Below are positions 50,396 to 59,800 of a stretch of 60,772 nt of DNA, one piece after another. The notes under the pieces are model-generated. The model saw only the letters and a program-made list of their open reading frames with translations. It did not search any database and was not told the origin of the DNA. The stretch comes from Candidatus Hydrogenedentota bacterium (lineage in GTDB: Bacteria; Hydrogenedentota; Hydrogenedentia; Hydrogenedentales; CAILVY01): NCBI GenBank assembly GCA_903837785.1, contig CAILVY010000183.1:1-60772 (forward strand). The letters run 5' to 3'. How positions within the stretch are numbered: the first letter of the stretch is position 1; the number at the start of each line of letters is the position of its first letter. The position numbers were made by a program, and so were the translations under genes.

Positions 50396-51439
50396 ATGAG
50401 TACGTTGCGATGCGTTGTCTGCACAGCGATGCTGTTTGGCGCGGCCTTCACCGCGCTTCCCGCCGTGGCGGCCGAGCCGTTTCACGCCGTCGTGGCGCCG
50501 GTGGGCCCGCAGAATCCGCGCAACAGCGAAGCGGCCATCATCCCGCTGAAGGACGGCCGCCTGCTGCTGGGCTGGACCGAATTCTACGCGGGGAATGGGG
50601 CCGACCACGGGCCGGCGCGCATCTCCGGCAAGCTGTCGGGCGATGGGGGACGGACCTGGGGCGAGCAGTACACGCTGGTCGAGAACGACGGCGGATGCAA
50701 CGTCATGGAAGTGAATTTCCTCCGGCTCAAGAACGGCGACATCGCCCTCTTCCACTGCCAGAAGAACTCCGAAGAGAAGGACTGCCGGGTGATGATGCGG
50801 ACTTCCAGGGACGAGGGAAAGACCTTCGGCCCCGCCAAACAACTCAGCGCCGACGGCAAGTACACGGGACTCACAAATGGCCGCAGCATCCGGCTGAAGA
50901 CCGGAAGGATCCTGCTGGAAGCGTGGGAAGACGGCTACAGCTACTGCTATCTCTCGGACGACGACGGCGCGACCTGGCGCGAGAGCCAGCGGATCAAGCC
51001 CGAACAAGGCTCGTGGGAGCCCGCGTGCATCGAACTCAAGGATGGCCGTGTGCTTATGCTGACGCGCACGGGCATGGGCGGGCAATTCAAGAGCCTCTCG
51101 ACGGACGGGGGCGAACACTGGACCGAACCGGTGCTTTCCCCGCTCGCCGGCACGGCGGCGCCCGTGTCCATCAGCCGCGTTCCAACCACGGGCGACCTCC
51201 TGGCCGTCTGGAATCACAATCCGGGCGGCAAGGGGCGCAATCCGTTCACCGCTGCCGTATCGAAAGACGAGGGCGAGACGTGGACCCACTTCCGCAACGT
51301 CGAAGAGCGTCCGGACGATCAGTGGGCCTATCCCGCGGTCACGTGGGTGAAGAACGAAGCCCTGCTCACGTACTTCAACTACAGCGGCGGCCTTTCGCTG
51401 CAGCTCAAGATTCTGCCCGCCGAGTGGTTTTATCAGTAA
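50396..51439 (+). CDS. secreted sialidase-like protein with five Asp-box (BNR) repeats
   Basis: A 347-residue exported six-bladed propeller of the sialidase superfamily. The signal peptide (MSTLRCVV...PAVAA) is followed by five Asp boxes of the S-x-D-x-G-x-x-(W/F) type: SGDGGRTWG, SRDEGKTFG, SDDDGATWR, STDGGEHWT and SKDEGETWT. Proteins like this cleave terminal sialic acid or related nonulosonic acids, but many superfamily members have other or no known activity, and I did not identify the full arginine triad. ATG 50396 has GGGAGG six bases upstream. It heads a three-gene operon with an MttB homologue and an oxidoreductase. Confidence 0.75.
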   Translation: MSTLRCVVCTAMLFGAAFTALPAVAAEPFHAVVAPVGPQNPRNSEAAIIPLKDGRLLLGWTEFYAGNGADHGPARISGKLSGDGGRTWGEQYTLVENDGGCNVMEVNFLRLKNGDIALFHCQKNSEEKDCRVMMRTSRDEGKTFGPAKQLSADGKYTGLTNGRSIRLKTGRILLEAWEDGYSYCYLSDDDGATWRESQRIKPEQGSWEPACIELKDGRVLMLTRTGMGGQFKSLSTDGGEHWTEPVLSPLAGTAAPVSISRVPTTGDLLAVWNHNPGGKGRNPFTAAVSKDEGETWTHFRNVEERPDDQWAYPAVTWVKNEALLTYFNYSGGLSLQLKILPAEWFYQ

Positions 51440-51544
51440 GGATCGCCGCTTGTCCGTGCATGTCTTTGCCGGTCCGAGTTCGGTCCCGTGCTGCCCAGGA
51501 CGTCCTGGGCGGTCCGCAATGCCGCGAAGAATTGGGAGGCGCTT

Positions 51545-52984
51545 ATGCAGCTTGCTCCGTTGACTGTGTTGTCAGAGGAGGAGATCCGCGCGATTCACGA
51601 AGCCACCCTGGACATCCTCGAGCATTGCGGCGTGAAAGTGCTGAACGCGTCCATGCTCGAGTTCCTCGCGGAATGCAGTCTGCCCGTGGACAGGGAGGCG
51701 GGCATTGTGCGCCTGCCGCGGAACCGCATCGAGGACGCCCTAGCCACGGTTCCCGAGCGTTTCGAGGTTTTCGACCGCGAAGGCCAGCCGGCGTTCATGC
51801 TGGGGGATGGGCGGCCGAAGATTGCGGCGGGGCACAACGCGGTGTTCTGGGTCGATTCCGGGACGGGCGAGACGCGCCCCTCCACCGTGGCGGACGTCGA
51901 AACGTTCGCGCGGCTCTGCGAAGCGCTCCCGAACATCGACATGATCGGCATTCCGGTCATGCCGCAGAACGTGCCCGTTGCGAAGGCCACGCTGCTTTAT
52001 GGCGTCAAAGCCTGCATCGAAAACAGCCGGAAGCCCATATTCTTCTCGACGGACAACGCACCGGTGAACCGCGCGGTGATCGAACTCCTCGCCGCGGTGT
52101 ATCGCGGGGACCTGCGCGAGCGTCCCTACGGCATCAGCCAGCTCTCGCCGACGAGCCCGCTGTACTGGGAGGAAGGTGTCATTGACGCGTTGCGCGAGAC
52201 GATTGAGCTGGACGTTCCCCTGGCGATCCTCCCGGAGCCCATCGCCGGATTCTCCGCCCCCTACACGCTGGCGGGACTGCTCACAATGAACAATGCGGAG
52301 TGCCTTTCCGGGCTGGCCTTCTCACAACTGATCAAACCCGGCGCCAAGGTGCTCTACGCCAATTCCTGGACGACCGTGGATATGCGAACGGGCTATGCGC
52401 TCGTCGGCTCCGTCGAAACGAGCGTGTGCCGGATCGCGGGCGCGCAACTCGCCCGCTTCTACCGCGTCCCGTCCCACACGACCGCGCCCAATTCCGACAA
52501 CCACGCCCACGACGAACAGAACGCGTGGGAGAAGACGCTGAGCACGTTCTGCGCCGTGGCCGGAGGCAACGACCTCGTCGTGAACTGCGGGATGTTCGCC
52601 ACCGGCATGACGTGCAGCCATGAGCAATTGCTCATGGACGAGGAGATCTCGGCCATGGCGCGGCGCGTGGCGCAGGGCATCGAGGTCAATCCCGCCACGC
52701 TGGCCGTGGACGTAGTCAAGGAGATTGGGCCGCGGGGCCCGAGCTATCTCGAATCGATGCACACAATGGAATGGCTGCGCTCCAATGAGCATTTCCTGCC
52801 TAGGCTGGCCGTGCGGGGACCTTTCGCGTCCTGGAAGGCGCAGGGCTCCAAGGACACATACGAAGTGGCGCGCGAGGCGGTCCGGGCGCTGGCCGAAACT
52901 GCCGGATGCCCGCTCGATGATGAACGGCGCGTGCGCGCGGCGGCGGTCGTGCGCGAGTTCAATCGCCGGGAGTTCCCGGCGTGA
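51545..52984 (+). CDS. MttB-superfamily methyltransferase without pyrrolysine
   Basis: A 479-residue homologue of trimethylamine methyltransferase MttB. The frame is open throughout, with no internal amber codon, so it belongs to the non-pyrrolysine branch. That branch includes glycine-betaine and other quaternary-amine demethylases that pass a methyl group to a corrinoid protein. Recognisable stretches are the N-terminal helix IRAIHEATLDILEHCGVKV and the barrel segments VLYANSWTTVDMR and PSHTTAPNSDNHAHDEQ. No corrinoid protein, reactivase or MtaA-like gene is nearby. ATG 51545 is preceded by GGGAGG in a leader nearly identical to that of the sialidase gene. Its last codons overlap the next gene by four bases. 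Confidence 0.85.
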   Translation: MQLAPLTVLSEEEIRAIHEATLDILEHCGVKVLNASMLEFLAECSLPVDREAGIVRLPRNRIEDALATVPERFEVFDREGQPAFMLGDGRPKIAAGHNAVFWVDSGTGETRPSTVADVETFARLCEALPNIDMIGIPVMPQNVPVAKATLLYGVKACIENSRKPIFFSTDNAPVNRAVIELLAAVYRGDLRERPYGISQLSPTSPLYWEEGVIDALRETIELDVPLAILPEPIAGFSAPYTLAGLLTMNNAECLSGLAFSQLIKPGAKVLYANSWTTVDMRTGYALVGSVETSVCRIAGAQLARFYRVPSHTTAPNSDNHAHDEQNAWEKTLSTFCAVAGGNDLVVNCGMFATGMTCSHEQLLMDEEISAMARRVAQGIEVNPATLAVDVVKEIGPRGPSYLESMHTMEWLRSNEHFLPRLAVRGPFASWKAQGSKDTYEVAREAVRALAETAGCPLDDERRVRAAAVVREFNRREFPA

Positions 52985-54042
52985 AAGCCCCGATAGGCAT
53001 CGGCTATCTCAGTTTCGCGCACGGGCACGTCCAGTTATACGCGGACGTCATGAAGCACTTTGCGGACGTGCGGCAGCTTATCGGGTACGACGATTCAGAG
53101 GCCCGCGGGCGGCCGGTGTGCGAAAGCGCCGGGATGCGCTACACGCCGCACATCGAGGATGTGCTCGAAGATCCCGAGGTGCAGGCGGTGGTCATTGGCA
53201 GCGAAACCAGCCGCCACGAAGAACTGTGCGTGGCCGCGGCGCAGGTAGGAAAACACATCCTGCTGCAGAAGCCGCTCGCCTTCTCGCTCGATGCGTGCGC
53301 CCGAATCAAGGATGCCGTGAACCGGGCCGGCATTCACTTTGCCATGGCCTTCCAGATGCGCCATGACCCGGCGAACCTTCGCATCCGGGAGATTGTGCAT
53401 TCCGGCATGCTTGGCGACATTGCGGTCATCCGCCGCCGCCACTGCATCGGCGTGCTCCTCATGGATTCGTTCATCAACGGCCCCACCCGCTGGCACATCG
53501 AAGCGGAGAAGAACAAGGGCATGTTCATGGACGATGCGGTGCATCCCGCGGACTGGTTCCACTGGATCTTCGGCAAGCCCGTCAGCGTCATGGCCGAGAT
53601 CGGCAACATCATCACAAACGTGGCGCCGGACGACAATGGCTACGCCATCTATCGCTTCGGCCGCGGTGAGTTGGGCACAATCTTTAACAGTTCCGTCGTG
53701 CTCGCGGCCGAAGGCACCACGGAGATCTACGGCAGCAGGGGCGTCCTGATTCAGAATTACGGCGACGGTCCCGGCTGCGCCGCGCCGCGCTGTCCGGAGG
53801 GACCCGCGCTCAAAGTGTTCCGCTACGGCGAAAGCCGGTGGGATGTGCAGGAGGTGCCGATTCCTCCCGGTGGCCAGGGCGACCGCATCCGGAATGTGCC
53901 GCGCCCCTGGATCGACAGCCTCATCAACGAAACCCCGCCGCCGGCCTCGCTCGAAGATGGCTGCGTCGCGTCGGAAATGATTCTGGGCGCTTATCAGTCC
54001 TCGGAAACCGGCAAACGGGTGCCGTTTCCTCTCGCGCCCTGA
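52981..54042 (+). CDS. Gfo/Idh/MocA-family NAD(P)-dependent oxidoreductase
   Basis: A 353-residue dehydrogenase of the glucose-fructose oxidoreductase / inositol dehydrogenase family, which usually oxidises a sugar or cyclitol hydroxyl. The N-terminal Rossmann fold starts IGIGYLSFAHGH, and the family's EKP cofactor motif appears as QKP (Q96-K97-P98). The C-terminal alpha/beta domain carries MDDAVHPADWFHWIFGKP, with the likely catalytic His. It starts at GTG 52981, whose first bases overlap the mttB stop (GTGA), so the two are translationally coupled. There is no signal peptide, so it is cytoplasmic. Coupling to MttB suggests both act on the same imported methylated or sugar-linked compound (inference). 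Confidence 0.88.
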   Translation: MKAPIGIGYLSFAHGHVQLYADVMKHFADVRQLIGYDDSEARGRPVCESAGMRYTPHIEDVLEDPEVQAVVIGSETSRHEELCVAAAQVGKHILLQKPLAFSLDACARIKDAVNRAGIHFAMAFQMRHDPANLRIREIVHSGMLGDIAVIRRRHCIGVLLMDSFINGPTRWHIEAEKNKGMFMDDAVHPADWFHWIFGKPVSVMAEIGNIITNVAPDDNGYAIYRFGRGELGTIFNSSVVLAAEGTTEIYGSRGVLIQNYGDGPGCAAPRCPEGPALKVFRYGESRWDVQEVPIPPGGQGDRIRNVPRPWIDSLINETPPPASLEDGCVASEMILGAYQSSETGKRVPFPLAP

Positions 54043-54073
54043 ACAGGAACCCGCCTCCGCCGTGTCGTCACAA

Positions 54074-54114
54074 GACAAGGCCTCCCATGCGTATTGATGC
54101 GCGGGGGGCTTGTC
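54074..54114. terminator. imperfect hairpin between convergent genes
   Basis: GACAAGGCCTCCC-ATGCG pairs imperfectly with CGC-GGGGGGCTTGTC around a short loop, about 16 pairs with mismatches. It lies between the oxidoreductase stop (54042) and the hydrolase stop (54147) and probably ends both transcripts. Confidence 0.5.
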
Positions 54115-54146
54115 AGAATCGGCAAGGCGTTGACTGAGATGCGGGC

Positions 54147-55073
54147 CTATGCCTGCAGGAACTGGATGAGGGTGGGGTTGACGAGTTCGGGCTCGTCGAA
54201 GTTGAGGGAATGCCCCTGCTTCTCGAAGGAATGGAACTCGATGCTGGGGATGGCGTCGCACACACGGGCGTGATGGACGTACGGCGTGACGTGGTCTTCC
54301 GTGCCCCAGAACAGGATGCCCTTGTGGCCCAGTTTCCCGACGCGGCGATAGACGTCCGCGAGGTTCAGCACGGGATTGTGCCGCATCGTGGAGAGCACGC
54401 TGCGCTTGAAGCCTTTGAAGCGCATCTGCTGGAGGAAGTGCCGCTTGAGTTCTTCCTTGCGGCGGCGATCGCGGATGGGCTGGCGGTTGAGCGCCTTCCG
54501 GAAGATCCCGTTGCCCAGGAGCTTCATCATGCAATCGCCCACGACGGGCGCCTGAATCAGCTTGTACTTGAATGGCACGTGCACCGGATAACCCGCCGGC
54601 CCGAAGAGCCCGAAGCGACGGACGCGTTCCGGATGCCGATCGATGAAGTGCACGACGATCGCGGCGCCCATGGACAGGGCCACCAGGTCCACCGGCTGCC
54701 TTATGCCGAGGGCGTCAAGGAGTTCGACAAGCTGCCGGTCCAGGAAGTCGGCGGAGTATCTGGTTCGCGGGCGGTCCGAGAGTCCGCGGCCGAAGAGGTC
54801 ATAGCGCAGCACGCGGAATCCGGCCCGGGCCAGTGCATGAAACTGATAGTCCCAGATGAAGGAGGGGGCCGTCAGGCCGTGGATGAAAACGACTACTTGC
54901 CCGTCTTCCGGACCGGCCAGTTCGTAGTGCACGACGCCGCCCGAGAGCTTCACAAAAGTCTTCCCGGCCAGTTCCGCCCGGGTCTGATCGTTCAGGTTCT
55001 CCTTCTCCAAAGTCCATGTGGACAAAGGATTTACCACGGGCATCCAACGGGTCAGGCTCAGCGACGTGCTCAT
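54147..55073 (-). CDS. alpha/beta hydrolase
   Basis: A 308-residue serine hydrolase of the alpha/beta fold with a complete catalytic triad: S134 in the elbow ALSMG (Ala replaces the first Gly of GxSxG), D260 in GTEDHVTP and H288 in KQGHSLN. The oxyanion-hole strand is FIHGLTAPS, and DLFGRGLSDRP is typical of esterase and meta-cleavage-product hydrolases. There is no signal peptide. A basic lid (RDRRRKEELKRHF) lies between the strands. The natural substrate cannot be named. Start ATG 55073 has GAGGA five bases upstream. It stands alone between convergent and divergent neighbours. Confidence 0.85.
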   Translation of the reverse strand: MSTSLSLTRWMPVVNPLSTWTLEKENLNDQTRAELAGKTFVKLSGGVVHYELAGPEDGQVVVFIHGLTAPSFIWDYQFHALARAGFRVLRYDLFGRGLSDRPRTRYSADFLDRQLVELLDALGIRQPVDLVALSMGAAIVVHFIDRHPERVRRFGLFGPAGYPVHVPFKYKLIQAPVVGDCMMKLLGNGIFRKALNRQPIRDRRRKEELKRHFLQQMRFKGFKRSVLSTMRHNPVLNLADVYRRVGKLGHKGILFWGTEDHVTPYVHHARVCDAIPSIEFHSFEKQGHSLNFDEPELVNPTLIQFLQA

Positions 55074-55191
55074 CGTTTCCTCAAGGTCTCCGCGCGGAAG
55101 TTGTCAAGAGTTATCCGCGGGACTCACCCAAAATACCGGCGCCCCGGGCTTTCGTTACACCACGGGATGGGGCGGAAGGCCAAGGCGGGGC

Positions 55192-55220
55192 TTGCCGCGG
55201 GGCAGGGGGGCGGGTAGAAT
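55192..55220 (+). promoter_or_regulatory. promoter of the sulfatase gene
   Basis: TTGCCG (55192-55197), 17 bases, TAGAAT (55215-55220), with transcription expected near 55227. An in-frame ATG at 55219 overlaps the -10 box, so the true start must be the ATG at 55249. Confidence 0.6.
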
Positions 55221-55248
55221 GAGCCGATACAAAACGCGGGAGGCGGTC

Positions 55249-56586
55249 ATGCAGCAGATTACACGCAGGGCACTGCTGGGCGGAATGGGGCTGGCCTTGG
55301 GGGCGGGACTGCTGCCCCGGCGGGTCCAGGCGGAGCGCCCGCCCAATTTCGTGGTCATCTTCTGCGATGACCTCGGTTACGGCGACCTGGGGTGCTATGG
55401 CGCGGAGAAGATCAAGACGCCCCGGCTCGATGCCATGGCGGCGGAAGGAATGCGTTTCACGGATTTCTACTGCGCGGCCCCGGTCTGTTCGCCATCCCGC
55501 GTGGCGCTCCTGACCGGACGCTACCCCATCCGCAGCGGCATCACGCGCGTCCTGTTTCCGCAGTCGAAGGACGGACTGGACGCCGGGGACCTCACGATCG
55601 CGGAGGCGCTCAAGGGCCTTGGCTATGCCACGGGCTGCATCGGAAAATGGCATCTCGGTCACCTGCCGCCCTATCTTCCGACCCGGCACGGCTTCGACTA
55701 TTACTTCGGCCTCCCGTACAGCAACGACATGTTCGTGGAGAAGCGGGGCGATCCGCCGCTGCCGCTGATGCGCAACGAGGAAATCGCCGAACAGCCGGCG
55801 AACCAGGACCTGTTGACGCAGCACTATGCCGAGGAGGCCGTGCGTTTCATCGAGCGCTCGAAGGACAAGCCGTTCTTCCTCTACGTGGCGCATTCCATGC
55901 CGCACGTGCCGATTCATTGCTCGGACCGCTTCCGGGGGAAGTCCGCGGGCGGCCTCTACGGCGACGTCATCGAGGAAATCGACTGGAGCGTTGGCACGAT
56001 TCTCGACGCCATCAAGAAGAACGGACTGGACGAAGACACCCTCGTGGTCTTCAGCAGCGACAACGGCCCCTGGCTCGTGAAAGGGCCGGACGGCGGCAGT
56101 GCCGGTCCGCTGCGCGAGGGGAAGGGCACCACGTTCGAAGGCGGCATGCGCGAACCGGGCATCTTCCGCTGGCCGGGACACATTCCCGCGGGCCGGGTCG
56201 AGCATGCGCCCGCGGCCACGCTGGACCTCCTGCCCACGTTCGTGCAGTTGGCCGGCGGAACCCTGCCCAGGGACCGGGTTTTCGACGGCCGCGACCTCTC
56301 GGGCGTGTTGCGGGGAACGGGGCGCCGCGACGGCGACGAGTTCTTCTACTTCAATGCGGACAAGCTCGAAGCGGTGCGCTCCGGGCCGTGGAAGCTCAAG
56401 CGCGCCTTCAAAGGCAGCGTCTATGGCAAGCCGGTGGAACACCCGGCCGTGCTGTTCAATCTGGAGGAGGACCCCGGGGAGAGCAGCGATCGCTCCGGAC
56501 AACACCCGGAGTTGATGCAGGGTCTCGAGAAGCGTATGCAGGAGTTCGAAAGCGGTCTCGGGCCCGTTCCCGCGATGAAGCATTAG
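55249..56586 (+). CDS. type I (Cys-type) sulfatase, exported, possibly via Tat
   Basis: A 445-residue arylsulfatase-family enzyme that removes sulfate esters, probably from glycans. The formylglycine motif is C-S-P-S-R at C80-R84, so it needs the formylglycine-generating enzyme encoded elsewhere. The metal-binding pair D40-D41 (FCDDLGYGD), GKWHLGHLPP, HSMPHVPIH and SSDNGPW are all present, so the active site looks complete. The N-terminus MQQITRRALLGGMGLALGAG has a twin-arginine followed by a hydrophobic stretch, as in Tat signals. ATG 55249 is preceded by GGGAGG and fits the promoter position. It fits with the fucosidase and sialidase-like genes as part of a glycan-stripping set. Confidence 0.93.
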   Translation: MQQITRRALLGGMGLALGAGLLPRRVQAERPPNFVVIFCDDLGYGDLGCYGAEKIKTPRLDAMAAEGMRFTDFYCAAPVCSPSRVALLTGRYPIRSGITRVLFPQSKDGLDAGDLTIAEALKGLGYATGCIGKWHLGHLPPYLPTRHGFDYYFGLPYSNDMFVEKRGDPPLPLMRNEEIAEQPANQDLLTQHYAEEAVRFIERSKDKPFFLYVAHSMPHVPIHCSDRFRGKSAGGLYGDVIEEIDWSVGTILDAIKKNGLDEDTLVVFSSDNGPWLVKGPDGGSAGPLREGKGTTFEGGMREPGIFRWPGHIPAGRVEHAPAATLDLLPTFVQLAGGTLPRDRVFDGRDLSGVLRGTGRRDGDEFFYFNADKLEAVRSGPWKLKRAFKGSVYGKPVEHPAVLFNLEEDPGESSDRSGQHPELMQGLEKRMQEFESGLGPVPAMKH

Positions 56587-56826
56587 GCGTCACCGGACTT
56601 TGTCATCCGGAGCGCCGGAATGCTAGACTAAGCGTCGTTGATGAAACGATTTGCGGGATATCCGGGTCTATACCCCGAGGTTTGAATGTAACATGCGGTC
56701 GTCTCATCTGTAGTTCCAAGGAGCGGTGCGGGGCGCGGGCTGGGTGCCGCTTTTTGCAAGGGCTTAGTCCGCAACACTTTAAGAAAGATGCGCTCGCGGG
56801 GGGCACCTGCGCCTCCACCCATCGAC

Positions 56827-59800
56827 ATGAGCCAAACCACCCCGACAAAGAAATATCGTGTTGCGGTTCGGCGGCCCGTGGCCGTCACGATGTTCTTCAT
56901 CACCCTGATCGTCTTCGGCTGGAAGTCTTATCAGCAGTTGCCGATCAATCTGATGCCCAACATCTCGTACCCCACCTTGACCGTGCGCACGGAGTACGAG
57001 GGCGCGGCCCCGGAAGAGGTCGAGAAGCTCGTCACGCGCCCCCTCGAAGAGGCGCTGAGCATTGTCAGCGGCTTGGTCGAGATCAGTAGCGTGTCCACGC
57101 CGAACATCTCGGAGATTGTGCTCGAATTCACTTGGGGCACGGACATGAACCTCGCGCTGCAGGAGGTGCGGGATCGCCTTGACCTCTTTGATGCGCCCAA
57201 GGAAGTGACCGAGAAGCCCATCATCCTGCGCTACGACCCCTCGCTGGATCCCGTGATGCGCCTGGCGATCTCCGGAAGCAGTTTTGACGACGTGACCGAC
57301 GAGGCCAAGCGGCTGGAACTGGAAACGAAGGAACTCACGGCCATCCGCGAATCCGCGGAGCGGCACGTGAAAGGCGATCTCGAAGCCCAGAACGGCATCG
57401 CGCAGGTCCTGGTCAAGGGCGGCCGGCAGCAGGAAATCCAGGTCCGCGTCGATGCGGAGCGCCTCAAGGATATCGGCGTTTCCCTGTCCGACGTGGTCAA
57501 CGGACTCGCCCAGCAGAACATCAACCTTTCGGGCGGACGCCTGCGCGAAGGCAAGACCGAATACCTCGTGCGGACGCTCAACGAGTTCAAGGATCCGCGC
57601 GAAATCGGCGGGACCATCGTCGCCTCGGCCAAGGGCCAGAAAGTCATGCTCTCGGACGTGGCCGATGTCGTTGTCGGCGAGAAGCAGCGCGAAACCATCG
57701 TGCACATCAACGGCAAAGAATCCGTCGCCATGGACATCTTCAAGGAGGGCGACGCAAACACGGTTATCGTCTGCAACAGGCTGCGCGATGTGTTTGGTTT
57801 CCCCCGTGAGCTTTCCCTCAGCGAGCGCTTCAACAAGTTGTTGTCGCAGGCCCAGACGGCCAACGTGGAGCATGGCACCGTCGAGCGGAGCGGCACGCTG
57901 GATCAATTGACCAAGATGATCCGCTCGCGCCTGCCCAAGGATGCGGAATTCACCCTGATCAGCGATCAATCCCGCTTCATCAAGGGCGCCATCAAGGAAG
58001 CGCAGAGCTCGGCCGTGATAGGCGGCGTCCTGGCCCTGCTCATCATCTATCTGTTCCTGCGGAAGCTGAACACGACGATCATCATCGGCCTGGCGATCCC
58101 GATTTCGCTGATCGCCACGTTCATGCCCATGTACATGTGGGGCATCACGCTGAACGTCATGTCGCTGGGCGGCCTCGCGCTGGCGGTCGGACATCTCGTG
58201 GACGACTCGATCATCGTGCTCGAGAGCATCTACCGCTGCACGGAAGAGGGCGACACCGGCATGGACGCCATCGAGCGGGGCGTCAAGGAGATTATCGCCG
58301 CGGACATTTCCACGACGGTCACGAATGTCGTCGTGTTCCTGCCCATTGCGTTTGTGCAGGGCGTGGCGGGGCAGATCTTCGGGCACTTCGGGTTCACGAT
58401 GACCTTCTCGATCCTGGCCTCGCTGATCGTCGCGCTCTATCTCGACCCCATGCTCGCCTCCCTCGGCCGCTTCAAGATGAAAGGGGACCCGGACCGGATT
58501 TGGTTCCTGCGCGCATATCGGACTGCCATGCGCGAGGGCGCGGGCGGGCGTGTCCGGGCCATCGCGGCCATGGTCCCCATCAGCCTGCGCTACGTGGGCA
58601 GCAGCGTCAAGGAATCGGCCGCGCAGGCGTTTGGGCCGGCCCTGAAGTCCCTTCGGGCGATGGGCGGCGGATTCAGCCTGCGCAACCTCATCACCTCGCT
58701 CGTTGGGCTGTTGTCGCTACCGTTTGTGGTGGTGCTGTATCTGCTTCAGTTCCTGATCACCGCCATTTCGACGATCGTTCTCCTCCTGCTCTTCATCGTC
58801 GCAATCGTGATCCTGGGCGTGTTCTGGCTGGCGGGCGGGATCTTCCGGCTCATCTCGTGGCCGCCCCTGGCCGCGTTCAATGTCGTCTTCCTGGGTGTTC
58901 GTTACTTCTACTCGAAGCTGCTGCGCCTGTCGCTCCAGTTCGGGCCGGTCGTACTGCTGATCATGTTTGGCCTCGCCGCGCATTCCTGGCATCTCACGAA
59001 GAGCCTGGGCCGCGAATTGATCCCGCCGCTGAAGCAGGGCGAATTCAGCATTCGCATGCAGGCGCCGCCGGGAACGCGCCTGGAAGAAACCGAGAAGCTG
59101 GCGGACAAGATCGAACGCATCGCCCTTGCGAATCCGCGCGTGGCGTCCGTGGGCGTCGAGATTGGCGTCGAGAAAGGCAGTACCAAGGTTGAGCGCGGCG
59201 AGAATATTGCCCAATTCAACGTGCTGTTAAAGGATCCGGGCCTGAACGCGAAACATCAGGACGAGATCGTCGCCGAGCTCCGCGACCAGATTACGGCTGT
59301 CTCCTCCGAACAGATCACGTTCACCTTTCCCACGTTGTTCAGTTTCAAGACCGCGGTGCAGTTGGAAATCCGCGGCGACGATTCCGAGGAGTTGAAACTC
59401 GTTGGCCAGCGCGCCCTCGAGGTGGTGCGCGACATCCCCGGGCTGAAGGACGCGGAATTGAGCGTGAAACGCGGTTATCCCGAGGTGATCATCGAACTGG
59501 ACCGCGACCTCCTTGCCTCGAAGAACCTCTCGCCGATCCAGGTGGCGCAGAAGCTGCGCACGGAGGTCCAGGGCGACGTGGCCACGCGCTTCAGCCAGGG
59601 CGGGGAACGCATCGACATCCGCGTGCGTTCGGATCAGGAGCGCCTGCGCAGCGTGCAGGACCTGCGCTCCGTGTCGGTCGTGGACGGCACGCCGCCCATC
59701 CCCTTGTCTTCCGTGGCCAGGATTTCCGTTCAGGACGGCCCGAGCGAGATCCGGCGCATTGACCAGCGGCAGGTGGTCATCATTCAGGGCAACGTGGAAG

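Noticed and set aside
50132-51289. A 386-residue N-terminal extension of the beta-helix protein.
   Set aside because: It runs antisense through the sialidase-like gene; the ATG at 50131 directly precedes a signal peptide.
51545-52984. Pyrrolysine-containing MttB.
   Set aside because: No in-frame amber codon occurs; the gene belongs to the non-pyrrolysine branch.
55018-55248. An N-terminal extension of the sulfatase.
   Set aside because: It overlaps the start of the divergent hydrolase gene and the sulfatase promoter; the ATG at 55249 has the ribosome binding site and the signal peptide.
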